From NCBI RefSeq assembly GCF_002814095.1, contig NZ_CP021913.1, positions 186,001-250,000 of the forward strand: a stretch of 64,000 bases of DNA, given 5' to 3'. The notes under the pieces are model-generated. The model had not been told where the DNA came from, did not search any database, and was given only the letters and a program-made list of their open reading frames with translations. The translations under genes were made by a program, and so were the position numbers. Positions 18,105-26,490 of the stretch are shown in pieces. The number at the start of each line of letters is the position of its first letter. Within the stretch, counting starts at the first letter, position 1. Origin of the DNA: Sagittula sp. P11 (lineage in GTDB: Bacteria > Pseudomonadota > Alphaproteobacteria > Rhodobacterales > Rhodobacteraceae).

Positions 18105-18254
18105 TCAGAACACCGCCTGCAGGACGCTCAGCAAAACGAAGGGTATGGAAAGCACGCAGGCCACCAGCAGCGCCGCCCCGGCGGTCGGACGGGGCCGTGT
18201 CAGCGCAATCGATTCGGATCGGGGCGCCGCACGGCGCAAAGGCTGTCTGTTCAT
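18105..18254 (-). CDS. Possible small membrane protein (49 aa)
   Basis: 49 residues: a basic N-terminus (MNRQPLRRAAPRSESIALTR) and one predicted membrane helix at the C-terminus (AGAALLVACVLSIPFVLLSV). It is divergent from the acetyltransferase-like gene at 18300, and the 45 bases between are A/T-rich and promoter-like. No clear ribosome-binding site precedes the ATG. The hydrophobic profile favours a real single-pass peptide, but a chance frame cannot be excluded. Confidence 0.35.
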   Translation of the reverse strand: MNRQPLRRAAPRSESIALTRPRPTAGAALLVACVLSIPFVLLSVLQAVF

Positions 18255-18299
18255 GCAGCCATTAAACCATTCGAAAGTTTTGATCCCGTTAATACCCCC

Positions 18300-19184
18300 A
18301 TGCTCCGCCTCCCCCTCCCCCAAACCCCCCAATTCGCGCGCGCCTGTGCCCGCATGGGGGTGCAGACGCGACTCTGCAAACGCGAGGCGCGGGCGGGTGT
18401 GCGCCTGCTCTGGCAGGTTCAGTCGCGGGTCATCCGGCCCTTCGGGCGTGTCGACCTCGTGTCGCGCGGACCGGTGGCGGAGGATCCGGGCGAACTCTGT
18501 GACTGGGTCACGCGCTGGCCGCACTGGCACGATGGCCGACCCCTCCTGCTGAACGCCGACGGCATCCCGCCAAGCATTCTGCGCGACGGCGGGTTCTGGC
18601 CGCTGATGACGCCGGCGACCATCGCGCTGCTGCCGCTCGCCACGCCACCAACCCTGCGCGCCAGCCTGAGACAGAAGTGGCGCAATCGCCTCAACCGGGC
18701 GCAGCGGGAGGAGATCGAGGTGCGCCACACCGACCTGACACCGGACCACTGGCTCCTTGGCGCCGAGGCGCGGCATGCGAAGACTAAGGGCTACAAGGGC
18801 CTGCCGCCCGCCTTCTGCGCGATCTACGCCGCCGCCAACCCCGGGGAGGCCGTGGTCTACGAAGCCCGGCACAAGGGCCGGCCTGTCGCCGCCGCTCTGA
18901 TCCTGCGACACGGGCGCATGGCGACCTGGCAGATCGGGCACAGCACGGGGGAAGGTCGCCGCCTGAACGCCATGAACCTCGTGCTGTGGGAGGCGGCGAC
19001 GGATTGCTGGCGGCGGGGTCATGACATGCTCGACCTCGGGTTACTCAATGCGCAGGACGCCCCGGGGCTGACACGTTTCAAGCTGGGCCTCGGCGCGACC
19101 GCCCACCGGCTTGGCGGCACATGGGTCCACCTGCCCTGCCTCGCGCCCGTGGCCCGCGTCCTGCCTCTGGCGCTGTGTTGCTGA
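18300..19184 (+). CDS. GNAT/FemAB-like acyltransferase family protein
   Basis: 294 residues. The second half ('LRASLRQKWRNRLNRAQREE', then 'VVYEARHKGRPVAAALILRH', 'WQIGHSTGEGRRLNAMNLVL' and 'DMLDLGLLNAQDAPGLTRFK') has the layout of the BioF2/FemAB-like GNAT fold. In those proteins a charged helix is followed by an acyl-CoA-type core and a closing 'FK.G.G' segment. Substrate unknown; related proteins transfer amino acids or acyl groups to cell-envelope precursors. There is no signal peptide, so it is cytoplasmic. It ends 9 bases before the convergent DUF3179 gene. Confidence 0.62.
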   Translation: MLRLPLPQTPQFARACARMGVQTRLCKREARAGVRLLWQVQSRVIRPFGRVDLVSRGPVAEDPGELCDWVTRWPHWHDGRPLLLNADGIPPSILRDGGFWPLMTPATIALLPLATPPTLRASLRQKWRNRLNRAQREEIEVRHTDLTPDHWLLGAEARHAKTKGYKGLPPAFCAIYAAANPGEAVVYEARHKGRPVAAALILRHGRMATWQIGHSTGEGRRLNAMNLVLWEAATDCWRRGHDMLDLGLLNAQDAPGLTRFKLGLGATAHRLGGTWVHLPCLAPVARVLPLALCC

Positions 19185-19193
19185 CTCAGGCCG

Positions 19194-20168
19194 TCACTTC
19201 GCGCCGAGCATCCAGCGCCCCTCCGGCCAGAAGGCATGGAACGCGAAAGCGAACATCACGTCATGCGGCAGGTCCCGGCCCGCTGTATCCGTCACCCGCA
19301 CCGCCCCCACATCCCGCCCGTCCGCGATCCGGTCGGCATCGAGCGCGGAGTTCACGCCGGATTGCCAGAGGATACGCACGCCGTCCTCTGTCACGTCCGC
19401 TTCCCGCGCCAGCCTGTCCATCGGCCAGGCGCGGTCGCCCACGCGGATCACCCGCATCAGCGGTGCAATGCCGTGCGGGGGCATCTCGCCGGAGTAGAGG
19501 AACGGCCGCTTCGACGTATCGTAGTTGCGGTAGGGATTGCGGCCGTAGGGGCGCTGCCACTCCGGCTCGGCCATCACCAGCCCATCGGGATTGCGCTGCA
19601 CGAAGGTTCCGAAACTCTCCATCCACGACGCGACGGGTTTCAGCCGCGTGCCGGTCATGTCCCCGACGATGCCCGTACCCACCGCCTGCTGCCACCAGCT
19701 TTGCGTTTCGCGGTCGTACATGATCATGTCGGAATTGCGCAGCTTGCCTGAGACGCCGAAGGTCAAGACCCGGCCGTTTACGCGCCGGTCGAATGTCAGG
19801 GCAGAGTTGCAGAGCGGGCAGAAGGTCACAGCGACGGGCACCCCGCCGATGCTGTCGTTGACGATCTCGTGCCACGTCAGGTAGCGGATCGGATAGGCGC
19901 GCGGGCGTTCTCCGTCGATCTCCACCGTGATGACCGGCTCCGTGGGTGCGATGCCCTCCTTCTGCGCAACCTCGACGAACTGCGGATCGGAGAGCGCCGG
20001 GATGCCGTCCTTCGGCGGCCCGCCCGAGACGATCTCCACCCAGCTGGACACGCTGGTGTTCGAGAAATCGGTGTCCGGCCATTCGTGTTTCCAGAACGAC
20101 GGATCGGCGGCGGCGCCGGTGGCGATCGCGGACCAGAGCAGCAGGCACAGACCGAAGACGCGACGCAT
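19194..20168 (-). CDS. DUF3179 domain-containing exported protein
   Basis: 324 residues with a cleavable signal peptide (MRRVFGLCLLLWSAIATGAA, cleavage near residue 21). The body matches DUF3179: 'GGPPKDGIPALSDPQFV' near residue 50, then 'YPIRYLTWHEIVND' and the cysteine motif 'VTFCPLCNSALTFDR' (CPLC, about residues 116-119). 'VSGKLRNSDMIMYDRETQSWW' and 'YGRNPYRNYDTSKRPFLY' follow. The function of the family is not established; the CPLC motif suggests metal or haem binding or a thiol role in the periplasm. It stands alone, separated from the cyclophilin pair by a terminator. Confidence 0.85.
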   Translation of the reverse strand: MRRVFGLCLLLWSAIATGAAADPSFWKHEWPDTDFSNTSVSSWVEIVSGGPPKDGIPALSDPQFVEVAQKEGIAPTEPVITVEIDGERPRAYPIRYLTWHEIVNDSIGGVPVAVTFCPLCNSALTFDRRVNGRVLTFGVSGKLRNSDMIMYDRETQSWWQQAVGTGIVGDMTGTRLKPVASWMESFGTFVQRNPDGLVMAEPEWQRPYGRNPYRNYDTSKRPFLYSGEMPPHGIAPLMRVIRVGDRAWPMDRLAREADVTEDGVRILWQSGVNSALDADRIADGRDVGAVRVTDTAGRDLPHDVMFAFAFHAFWPEGRWMLGAK

Positions 20169-20265
20169 GGAAAATCCCCCCTCTTTGCACCGATTGTCCG
20201 GGCTCGGGGGGCGGCTGTCCAGTCCGCAGTGCCGGGTCAGCCATGATCGGCACGATGGTCGGACA

Positions 20266-20291
20266 GGAAAAAGGGGCGCCGAAGCGCCCCT
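20266..20291 (-). terminator. Terminator of the cyclophilin operon
   Basis: On the minus strand AGGGGCGC (20291-20284) pairs with GCGCCCCT (20279-20272) across a TTCG tetraloop, followed by TTTTCCTG. It lies 8 bases past the stop of the secreted cyclophilin gene. Confidence 0.88.
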
Positions 20292-20298
20292 GATCTCG

Positions 20299-20862
20299 TC
20301 ACTCGGTCACGGTGACCTTGGCCATGTGGTCCGGTTCCCCGTCCACGGCACCGCTGCGCGGATGTCCGCGCTTGATCGAGTCGACCACGTCCATGCCGTC
20401 CGTCACCTCGCCTACCACGGTGTACTGGCCGTTCAGGAACGGGCCCGGCTCGAACATGATGAAGAACTGCGAGTTGCCGCTGTCCGGCGACTGCGAGCGG
20501 GCCATGCCCACGACGCCGCGGTCGAACGGCAGGTCGGAGAACTCTGCCTTCAGGTCGGGACGTTCGGAGCCGCCCGTTCCGGCGCGGCGCATGTCGAAGC
20601 CGTCCTTCTCCATGTTGCCGAAGGAGACGTCGCCGGTCTGCGCCATGAAGCCGTCAATCACGCGGTGGAAGACGACACCGTCATAGGCGCCCGCTTCGGC
20701 CAGTGCGGTGATCTGCTCCACATGGCCGGGAGCCACGTCCTCGAACAGGTCGATGGTGACGGTGCCCTTGGGGCCGCCCTCGCCCGCGACCTCGATCTGA
20801 AGGCCGGTGGCCAGTGCCGGAGACGCCAGAAGCGCCAGTGCAACGGTCAGGTTACGCAACAT
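20299..20862 (-). CDS. Exported cyclophilin-type peptidyl-prolyl isomerase
   Basis: 187 residues. A signal peptide ([20 protein letters not shown], cleavage near residue 19) sends it to the periplasm, where it isomerises X-Pro bonds during protein folding. The cyclophilin core is clear: '[16 protein letters not shown]' carries the catalytic Arg of FHR, and '[20 protein letters not shown]' forms the active-site floor. It overlaps the upstream cytosolic paralogue by 11 bases. The two share most core motifs, indicating a tandem duplication in which one copy gained an export signal. Confidence 0.94.
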   Translation of the reverse strand: MLRNLTVALALLASPALATGLQIEVAGEGGPKGTVTIDLFEDVAPGHVEQITALAEAGAYDGVVFHRVIDGFMAQTGDVSFGNMEKDGFDMRRAGTGGSERPDLKAEFSDLPFDRGVVGMARSQSPDSGNSQFFIMFEPGPFLNGQYTVVGEVTDGMDVVDSIKRGHPRSGAVDGEPDHMAKVTVTE

Positions 20863-21361
20863 CGGCAGCCACCTTGACGGTAATCATCCGGTCCGGGTTG
20901 GCGGGCGGCTCGCCGCGCGTAATGGCATCGACGTGCTCCATGCCTTCGATCACCTGCCCGTAGACGGTGTACTGCCCGTTGAGGAAGTCGTTGTCCTTGA
21001 AGTTGATGAAAAACTGCGAGTTGGCGGAGTTCGGGTTCTGCGACCGTGCCGCGCCCAGTGACCCGCGGGCGTGCGGGATGCGCGAGAACTCTGCCGGCAG
21101 GTCCGGAAGATCGGACCCGCCCGTGCCAGCGCGGCGCAGGTTGAAGTCCTTCTCCATGTTGCCGTTGGCCACGTCGCCGGTCTGCGCCATGAAGCCGTCG
21201 ATCACGCGGTGAAAGCAGACGTTGTCATAGGCACCGGCGCGCGCCAGCTCCTTCATCCGCTCCACGTGCTTCGGGGCCACGTCGGGCATCAGCGCGATCA
21301 CGACCGTGCCGCCCTTCAGTTCCATCAGGATGGTGTTTTCCGGATCCTTGATCTCGGCCAT
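20852..21361 (-). CDS. ppiB: Cytoplasmic cyclophilin-type peptidyl-prolyl isomerase
   Basis: 169 residues from the ATG at 21361 ([18 protein letters not shown]), placed 8 bases after an AGGAG; the GTG three codons earlier overlaps that site. There is no signal peptide, so it is cytosolic. Core motifs '[16 protein letters not shown]', '[21 protein letters not shown]' and 'GMEHVDAI' are intact. It is first in the two-gene cyclophilin unit and divergent from pgk, with 135 bases between the start codons. The symbol follows the cytosolic type; the family is certain. Confidence 0.93.
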   Translation of the reverse strand: MAEIKDPENTILMELKGGTVVIALMPDVAPKHVERMKELARAGAYDNVCFHRVIDGFMAQTGDVANGNMEKDFNLRRAGTGGSDLPDLPAEFSRIPHARGSLGAARSQNPNSANSQFFINFKDNDFLNGQYTVYGQVIEGMEHVDAITRGEPPANPDRMITVKVAADVA

Positions 21362-21467
21362 GTCGTCCACTCCTCATTCATTCTGGCCGGTGGTTTATGC
21401 CACGCCGCGCACAAAGCCAAGCAGCCGTTGACGGCGCGCGCGTCAGAGGGCAACACGGGTACGGATT

Positions 21468-21488
21468 GGGAACGGGATTGGGACTGGG
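21468..21488 (+). promoter_or_regulatory. G-quadruplex-type motif overlapping the pgk ribosome-binding site
   Basis: Four GGG tracts (21468-70, 21474-76, 21480-82, 21486-88) are separated by exactly 3-base loops (AAC, ATT, ACT) on the sense strand. The last tract is part of GGGAG (21486-21490), the Shine-Dalgarno 6 bases before the pgk ATG. Two further GGG tracts lie at 21448-50 and 21457-59. This fits the classic G3N1-7 quadruplex pattern and could fold in the mRNA leader, hiding the ribosome-binding site. Confidence 0.6.
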
Positions 21489-21496
21489 AGAGCGAC

Positions 21497-22711
21497 ATGG
21501 CCTGGAAGACCCTCGACGACATGGATCTGGACGGCAAACGGGTGCTGACCCGCGTGGACATCAACGTCCCCGTCGAAGACGGCAAGGTGACGGATACCAC
21601 CCGCATCGACCGCATCTGCGCGACGATCCAGGACATCCTGGCGCGCGGCGGAAAGCCGGTGCTGCTGGCGCACTTCGGCCGGCCCAAGGGCGAGCGGCGC
21701 GACGACATGAGCCTGCAGATGCTGATCCCCGCGATGGAGCAGGTGCTGGGTGTCGAGGTGGTCTTTGCCGCCGACTGCGTCGGTCCGGTGGCCCAGGCGG
21801 TCATCGACACGCTGGGCGAAAACCAGGTGGCGCTGCTGGAAAACACCCGCTTCCACAAGGGCGAGGAAAAGAACGACCCTGAGCTGGCCGCGCAGATGGC
21901 GGAACTGGGCGATGTCTACTGCAACGACGCCTTCTCGGCCGCGCACCGTGCGCATGCCTCCACCGAAGGTGTCGCGCACCTTCTGCCCTCCTGCGCCGGA
22001 CGCCTGATGCAGGGCGAACTGCAGGCGCTGGAATCGGCGCTGAGCACGCCGGAACGCCCCGTTCTGGCGGTGGTCGGCGGTGCGAAGGTGTCGACCAAGC
22101 TGGACTTGCTGTCGAACCTTGTCGAGAAGGTCGACATGCTGGTGATCGGCGGCGGCATGGCCAACACCTTCCTCGCGGCGCAGGGCATCGACGTGGGCAA
22201 GTCGCTCTGCGAGCACGACATGACCGAAACCGCGAAGGCGATTGCCGAGAAGGCGGTGGAGACCGGCTGCGAACTGCTGCTGCCGCGCGATGTCGTCGTT
22301 GCGCGCGAGTTCAAGGAAGGCGCCGACAGCGAGGTGGTGAAGGCCGAGGATTGCCCCGCCGACGCGATGATCCTCGACGCCGGGCCCGACAGCGTGGCGC
22401 ATATCAAGCAGGCCATCGACCGGGCGAAAACCCTGATCTGGAACGGCCCGCTCGGCGCCTTCGAGATCGCGCCTTTCGATGCGGCGACCAACGCGGCGGC
22501 CCGCCATGCGGCGGCGCGGTCCGAGGTTGGTCAGCTTGTGTCCGTGGCCGGTGGCGGCGACACGGTCGCGGCGTTGAACAAGGCCGGTGTCGCGTCGGAT
22601 TTCTCTTATATTTCAACGGCTGGCGGGGCGTTCCTCGAGTGGATGGAAGGCAAGACCCTGCCCGGCGTCGCAGCGCTGGACCAGCGCGAAGAAGAGAAGA
22701 CCGAGGACTGA
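21497..22711 (+). CDS. pgk: Phosphoglycerate kinase
   Basis: 404 residues, standard length. It catalyses phosphate transfer between 1,3-bisphosphoglycerate and ADP in glycolysis and the reverse in gluconeogenesis or CO2 fixation. The N-terminal '[20 protein letters not shown]' is the family signature, '[10 protein letters not shown]' binds substrate, and '[13 protein letters not shown]' plus '[15 protein letters not shown]' form the nucleotide side. The start is the ATG after GGGAG; the upstream open frame is a repeat-rich leader and antisense of the cyclophilin gene. It converges with the lipoprotein hydrolase gene, stops 5 bases apart, with no terminator between. Confidence 0.97.
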   Translation: MAWKTLDDMDLDGKRVLTRVDINVPVEDGKVTDTTRIDRICATIQDILARGGKPVLLAHFGRPKGERRDDMSLQMLIPAMEQVLGVEVVFAADCVGPVAQAVIDTLGENQVALLENTRFHKGEEKNDPELAAQMAELGDVYCNDAFSAAHRAHASTEGVAHLLPSCAGRLMQGELQALESALSTPERPVLAVVGGAKVSTKLDLLSNLVEKVDMLVIGGGMANTFLAAQGIDVGKSLCEHDMTETAKAIAEKAVETGCELLLPRDVVVAREFKEGADSEVVKAEDCPADAMILDAGPDSVAHIKQAIDRAKTLIWNGPLGAFEIAPFDAATNAAARHAAARSEVGQLVSVAGGGDTVAALNKAGVASDFSYISTAGGAFLEWMEGKTLPGVAALDQREEEKTED

Positions 22712-22716
22712 ACCCC

Positions 22717-23754
22717 TCAGAAGGCGCCTTCGATCAGTTCAGAGGCGCCCGTCGCCAGATCGCGCAGCAGGCGGATCGCCGCGGGGGCGGTAAAGGCCGT
22801 GGTGTGACCGCCCCGGTCGCCCCCCTCGATGTCGGACAGATCGACCACCTGCACCGGCAGGTTGCCCAGCCGGCCCGGGTCGGTGATCGATCCAAGCCGC
22901 GCGGGCTTGCCCGTCAGGAACGCCGCCAGGTTCAGGGCCCGGTCGCGGTCCGACACCATCAGGGTGAAGGGCTGCGGAAACGGCGTGATGCGCCGCGCCT
23001 GCTGGACAAAGACGTCCTCGTCGATATCGGGACTGATAAGCGCCACGCCGGAGATATCGGCCAGCGCGCCACGGTTACCCGAGATCGCCATCTGCCTCAG
23101 CGTCTCCATCACCAACTGGCTGCCCATCGAATGCGCCACCAGCAGCACCTTGCGATCCCCCGGCCCGGTCAGCGCGGTCAGCAGCGTCTCCAGGTCGTCG
23201 CGCGAGAACATGACGCTGTCACGGTCATAGACATAGCCCCGCGGGTTTCCGGCGGACGGCCAGGAAAAGGCGATCACCGGCACCTTGGCGTCGAAGTCCT
23301 GCGCGATCTGCGCCAGGCGATAGACCGCCTCCGCGTTGTTCACATTGTAGCCATGCACAAACACCACCACCTCGCGCGGCTGGCGGCCGCTGGCGTCGAG
23401 CGCCTTCAGGAAGGCACGCGCGTCGGCGAAGGTGCGTTGATCCGAGGCGACGAAATGGCGTTGCGGATCGGGCTCCTCGGCGCCCGGCCATTCGATGTTG
23501 CCTGTCCTGTGGCCCGGCGGGATCGAAATAAGGATAGAGCCGTAGCGCATGTTCGGGTCGCGCACATCGCCGAAGTCCTGTTCGAAGATGAACTGGCTCG
23601 CATCGTCGGAACCGCTCAGCCGGTTGGAGGCGATGAAGACGCGCTGCAGGTCGGTTCCCTGCCCGTCAAGCTCCGGCAGGAGCGTGATAACGCCCCGCGC
23701 GGCACATCCGGCGAGGGAGAGAATCAGCAGGCAGAGGAGGAGCGGTCTTTGCAT
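22717..23754 (-). CDS. Alpha/beta-hydrolase lipoprotein (DUF900 type)
   Basis: 345 residues. The lipoprotein signal MQRPLLLCLLILSLAGCAAR has lipobox LAGC (Cys17), so the protein should be anchored in the envelope. A DUF900-type alpha/beta-hydrolase domain follows: 'VVVFVHGYNVNNAEAVYRLA' (HGY oxyanion region, near residue 130), 'PVIAFSWPSAGNPRGYVYD' and the nucleophile elbow 'LLVAHSMGSQLVMETLR' (Ser in HSMGS). 'PDIDEDVF' likely supplies the acid and 'GGDRGGHTTAF' the catalytic His. Substrate unknown; probably an esterase or lipase-like enzyme facing the periplasm. Confidence 0.87.
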   Translation of the reverse strand: MQRPLLLCLLILSLAGCAARGVITLLPELDGQGTDLQRVFIASNRLSGSDDASQFIFEQDFGDVRDPNMRYGSILISIPPGHRTGNIEWPGAEEPDPQRHFVASDQRTFADARAFLKALDASGRQPREVVVFVHGYNVNNAEAVYRLAQIAQDFDAKVPVIAFSWPSAGNPRGYVYDRDSVMFSRDDLETLLTALTGPGDRKVLLVAHSMGSQLVMETLRQMAISGNRGALADISGVALISPDIDEDVFVQQARRITPFPQPFTLMVSDRDRALNLAAFLTGKPARLGSITDPGRLGNLPVQVVDLSDIEGGDRGGHTTAFTAPAAIRLLRDLATGASELIEGAF

Positions 23755-23933
23755 GCGCGCACAATAGCGACCCCACTGTCACAAGCCAGAGAGGCAGCGT
23801 ACTGTGCAGGAATGCAACGCTTTACCACCGATTCGCGGGCTCACGAAGGCGTGGCTTTTACTGATTCGGCCAGCATGACAGATTGGCCGGCAAGGCATCC
23901 CCCGAGAGATGTTTCCGAGGCAGACAAGAGATC

Positions 23934-24236
23934 ATGACACCCCGTCGTTCACGCCCTTCCCTTGGCGTCCCCGTGTTCTTCGCGGTGACCCTCAGCCTGT
24001 CGGCCTATTTCACCTTTGCCGCCGTGCAAGGGGACTTCGGCCTGTTCCGCCGCGCGGAAATCGTGGTCGAGGGCCAGAAGCTGGAACAGGAGCTTGCCGC
24101 CGTGCAGGCGGAGGTCCTCCAGATGGAGAACCTCACGGAGCGGCTGTCCGACGACTATCTCGACCTCGACCTGCTCGACCAGCAGGCCCGCGATGTGCTG
24201 GGCCTGGTGCGGTCCGACGAAATCGTGGTGAACTGA
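23934..24236 (+). CDS. FtsB/DivIC-family septum formation initiator
   Basis: 100 residues. A short cytoplasmic basic stretch (MTPRRSRPSLG) is followed by one membrane helix (VPVFFAVTLSLSAYFTFAAV). A coiled-coil heptad segment comes next ('VVEGQKLEQELAAVQAEVLQ', about residues 47-66), then the 'LDLLDQQARDVLGLV' C-terminal motif of the FtsB/DivIC family. These proteins link early and late division proteins at the septum. The start at 23934 is the first ATG that gives a normal N-terminus. It lies before pdhA, with a convergent DUF6924 gene between; this neighbourhood is common in Rhodobacteraceae. Confidence 0.85.
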   Translation: MTPRRSRPSLGVPVFFAVTLSLSAYFTFAAVQGDFGLFRRAEIVVEGQKLEQELAAVQAEVLQMENLTERLSDDYLDLDLLDQQARDVLGLVRSDEIVVN

Positions 24237-24247
24237 GCCACCCGGTT

Positions 24248-24640
24248 TCAGACCGGCGGCTGGAAAACTCCGTCCTCGTCCAGCATGTCCATGGCCTCGT
24301 CGAAGGACATGTTGCCAAGGGTGAGGTTGTTCTCCACGGCCCAGGCGTCCCCGGCGCGCACCCGGAATTCGGCGCCGGTCTCCGTATCCACGACGAGGAT
24401 CGGCCAGCTCTGGTCGCTCATGGCGTGATCGTCGGCGACATACAGCACTGCTTCATCCGGGAAGGCTTCGAACAGGGCGTCGGTATCGGCGCCGTCGTGC
24501 TGCTCGTCCTCCACGCGTGAGAAGTTGGCGGTGTACCCCATTTCGCCCTCGGCCATCGCGGCCTCGAGCAGGGCCTCCCACGAGGTTTCGTCGCTGAAAT
24601 CGGTGCGGATCAGCTTCGGCGCGTCGTCATCGTCTTCCAT
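24248..24640 (-). CDS. DUF6924-type small acidic protein
   Basis: 130 residues, strongly acidic, with no signal or membrane segment. The layout 'LIRTDFSDETSWEALLEAAM', then 'EAVLYVADDHAM', 'WPILVVDTETGAEFRV' and 'WAVENNLTLGNMSFDEAMDM' resembles the DUF6924 family, which has no known function. It converges with the FtsB-like gene (11-base gap) and is divergent from pdhA, with 233 bases between that carry the pdhA promoter region. The family assignment is from memory of the pattern and would be settled by a profile search. Confidence 0.65.
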   Translation of the reverse strand: MEDDDDAPKLIRTDFSDETSWEALLEAAMAEGEMGYTANFSRVEDEQHDGADTDALFEAFPDEAVLYVADDHAMSDQSWPILVVDTETGAEFRVRAGDAWAVENNLTLGNMSFDEAMDMLDEDGVFQPPV

Positions 24641-24838
24641 TGGTAACAGTTCCTATCGTTAACGGTCGCTGTCGAAAGTGCCTGCAGGATCGCCCTGTCC
24701 GGTCCATTCCTGCGCCAACGTCCGACGGCAGCATCCCGTTGCGCGCTTATGAAGATTTCCTGCGACGAATAGTGCGCGAAATATTGTTGCGCGGGCTTTA
24801 CGGGCCTGCAAAGCCGCGCTACGCTTCTTGCCAAGACT

Positions 24839-24852
24839 GTTTAACGCTAAAC
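24839..24852. promoter_or_regulatory. CG-centred palindrome upstream of pdhA
   Basis: GTTTAACGCTAAAC: half-sites GTTTA and TAAAC are perfect inverted repeats around ACGC, with one mismatch in the centre. It ends 21 bases before the pdhA ATG, within the promoter or leader. The core TTAACGCTAA is also present upstream of the aldolase gene (7211-7224). LacI-type operator shape; owner not identifiable from the window. Confidence 0.55.
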
Positions 24853-24873
24853 TATTCCTGGGGAGGAGACGCG

Positions 24874-25896
24874 ATGGCCACGCGCAAGGCGGCTGCAAAG
24901 CCCAATGTCTCGGCCGACGACCTGAAGGCCTGGTATCGCGACATGCTGCTGATCCGGCGCTTCGAGGAGAAGGCGGGCCAGCTTTACGGCATGGGACTGA
25001 TCGGCGGTTTCTGCCACCTCTACATCGGACAGGAGGCGGTGGTCGTCGGACTGGAAGCCGCTGCCGAAGAGGGCGACAAGCGTATCACCTCCTACCGCGA
25101 CCACGGCCACATGCTGGCCTGCGGCATGGATCCCAAGGGCGTCATGGCCGAACTGACCGGGCGCGAGGGCGGCTATTCCCGGGGCAAGGGCGGCTCCATG
25201 CACATGTTCAGCCGCGAAAAGCACTTCTACGGCGGCCACGGCATCGTCGGCGCGCAGGTGCCGCTGGGCGCGGGTCTTGCGTTTTCGGACAAGTATCGGG
25301 GCAACGACCGCGTGACCTTCACCTATTTCGGGGACGGCGCCGCGAACCAGGGCCAGGTCTACGAGACCTTCAACATGGCCGCCCTTTGGAAGCTGCCGGT
25401 GATCTTCGTGATCGAGAACAACCAGTATGCCATGGGAACGGCGCAGGCGCGTTCGACGTCCACGCCTGATCTGCACACCCGGGGCGAGGCCTTCGGCATT
25501 CCCGGAGAGATCGTCGACGGGATGGATGTCTCGGCGGTCAAGGATGCGGGCGACAAGGCGGTGAAGCACTGCCGGTCCGGCAAGGGGCCCTACATCCTCG
25601 AGGTGAAGACCTACCGCTATCGCGGGCACTCCATGTCCGACCCGGCAAAGTACCGGACGCGCGAGGAAGTCCAGAAGATGCGCGAGGAGCGCGATCCCAT
25701 CGAACACGTCCGCGAGATGCTGCTGCAGGGCAAACACGCGACAGAGGACGACCTGAAGGCCATCGACAAGGAGATCAAGGCCGTGGTGACGGAGGCTGCG
25801 GATTTCTCCCGCGAGAGCCCGGAACCCGCGCTCGATGAGCTCTGGACCGACATCTACGCCCAATCCGTGCCGCAGAAACAGGAGGGCGCGGCATGA
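24874..25896 (+). CDS. pdhA: Pyruvate dehydrogenase E1 component, alpha subunit
   Basis: 340 residues. With PdhB it forms the thiamine-diphosphate-dependent E1 that decarboxylates pyruvate and acetylates the lipoyl group of E2, feeding acetyl-CoA to the TCA cycle. The ThDP-binding motif runs GDGAANQGQVYETFNMAALW to 'VIENN', around residues 155-185. 'YRYRGHSMSDPAKYRTREEV' is the conserved loop phosphorylated in mitochondrial homologues. A strong GGGGAGGAG lies 6 bases before the ATG. First gene of a five-gene operon. A CG-centred palindrome just upstream is a likely operator. Confidence 0.97.
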   Translation: MATRKAAAKPNVSADDLKAWYRDMLLIRRFEEKAGQLYGMGLIGGFCHLYIGQEAVVVGLEAAAEEGDKRITSYRDHGHMLACGMDPKGVMAELTGREGGYSRGKGGSMHMFSREKHFYGGHGIVGAQVPLGAGLAFSDKYRGNDRVTFTYFGDGAANQGQVYETFNMAALWKLPVIFVIENNQYAMGTAQARSTSTPDLHTRGEAFGIPGEIVDGMDVSAVKDAGDKAVKHCRSGKGPYILEVKTYRYRGHSMSDPAKYRTREEVQKMREERDPIEHVREMLLQGKHATEDDLKAIDKEIKAVVTEAADFSRESPEPALDELWTDIYAQSVPQKQEGAA

Positions 25897-26483
25897 AGGC
25901 ATTCGTCGTCGCTGCGGCGCTGACCGCCCTGCCCCTTGCGGCACTGGCGCAGACCACGGTCACCAACAAGGACACGGGCGAGACCATCGTGATCGACGGC
26001 CCGCCGCTGGAGGCGCCGCTGGCGGTCAACCTCTTCCGTTACCTGAACCAGGGCGAGGAGGATGCGCCCTTCCGCACGAAGTTCGAGCACCTCGACACCT
26101 GCCTCTACCGGATGACACTGATCCAGAAGCTGGACCCGGAGACGGTGCGCACCACGGTGACCACGTTCAACGTGCGGGACCTGTCGATGGACGGTTACCA
26201 GGAGGCGGTCTATGCCCCCGACGTGGCCAGCCTGATCCTGCCGTTCTCGGATGGTGTGGACGTGAGCGCGGACATCACGCTGGACGGGCCGGACAACGAG
26301 ACCCGCAAGGCTTACCGGGACGCTATCGAGATGACCTGCACCGACACGCGCTGCGAAGGCCGGATGCCGACCGAGCAGGTACACCTGACAATCCTCACCC
26401 CCACCGCCGAAAACGATGTCGGGTTCGCCAACATGTCGATGGGGGCGCTGATGAACGCCTGTCGGCCGCAAGAGCAGGAGTGA
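25893..26483 (+). CDS. Exported protein of unknown function inside the pdh operon
   Basis: 196 residues with a clear signal peptide ([20 protein letters not shown]), so the mature protein is periplasmic or secreted. The body contains '[20 protein letters not shown]', '[19 protein letters not shown]' and a '[13 protein letters not shown]' segment; four or five cysteines may pair in disulfides. I recognise no family. Its ATG overlaps the pdhA stop (ATGA), and it ends 7 bases before pdhB, so it is co-translated with a cytosolic complex to which it has no obvious link. It may be carried along for expression level rather than function. Confidence 0.8.
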   Translation: MKAFVVAAALTALPLAALAQTTVTNKDTGETIVIDGPPLEAPLAVNLFRYLNQGEEDAPFRTKFEHLDTCLYRMTLIQKLDPETVRTTVTTFNVRDLSMDGYQEAVYAPDVASLILPFSDGVDVSADITLDGPDNETRKAYRDAIEMTCTDTRCEGRMPTEQVHLTILTPTAENDVGFANMSMGALMNACRPQEQE

Positions 26484-26490
26484 CACGGAC

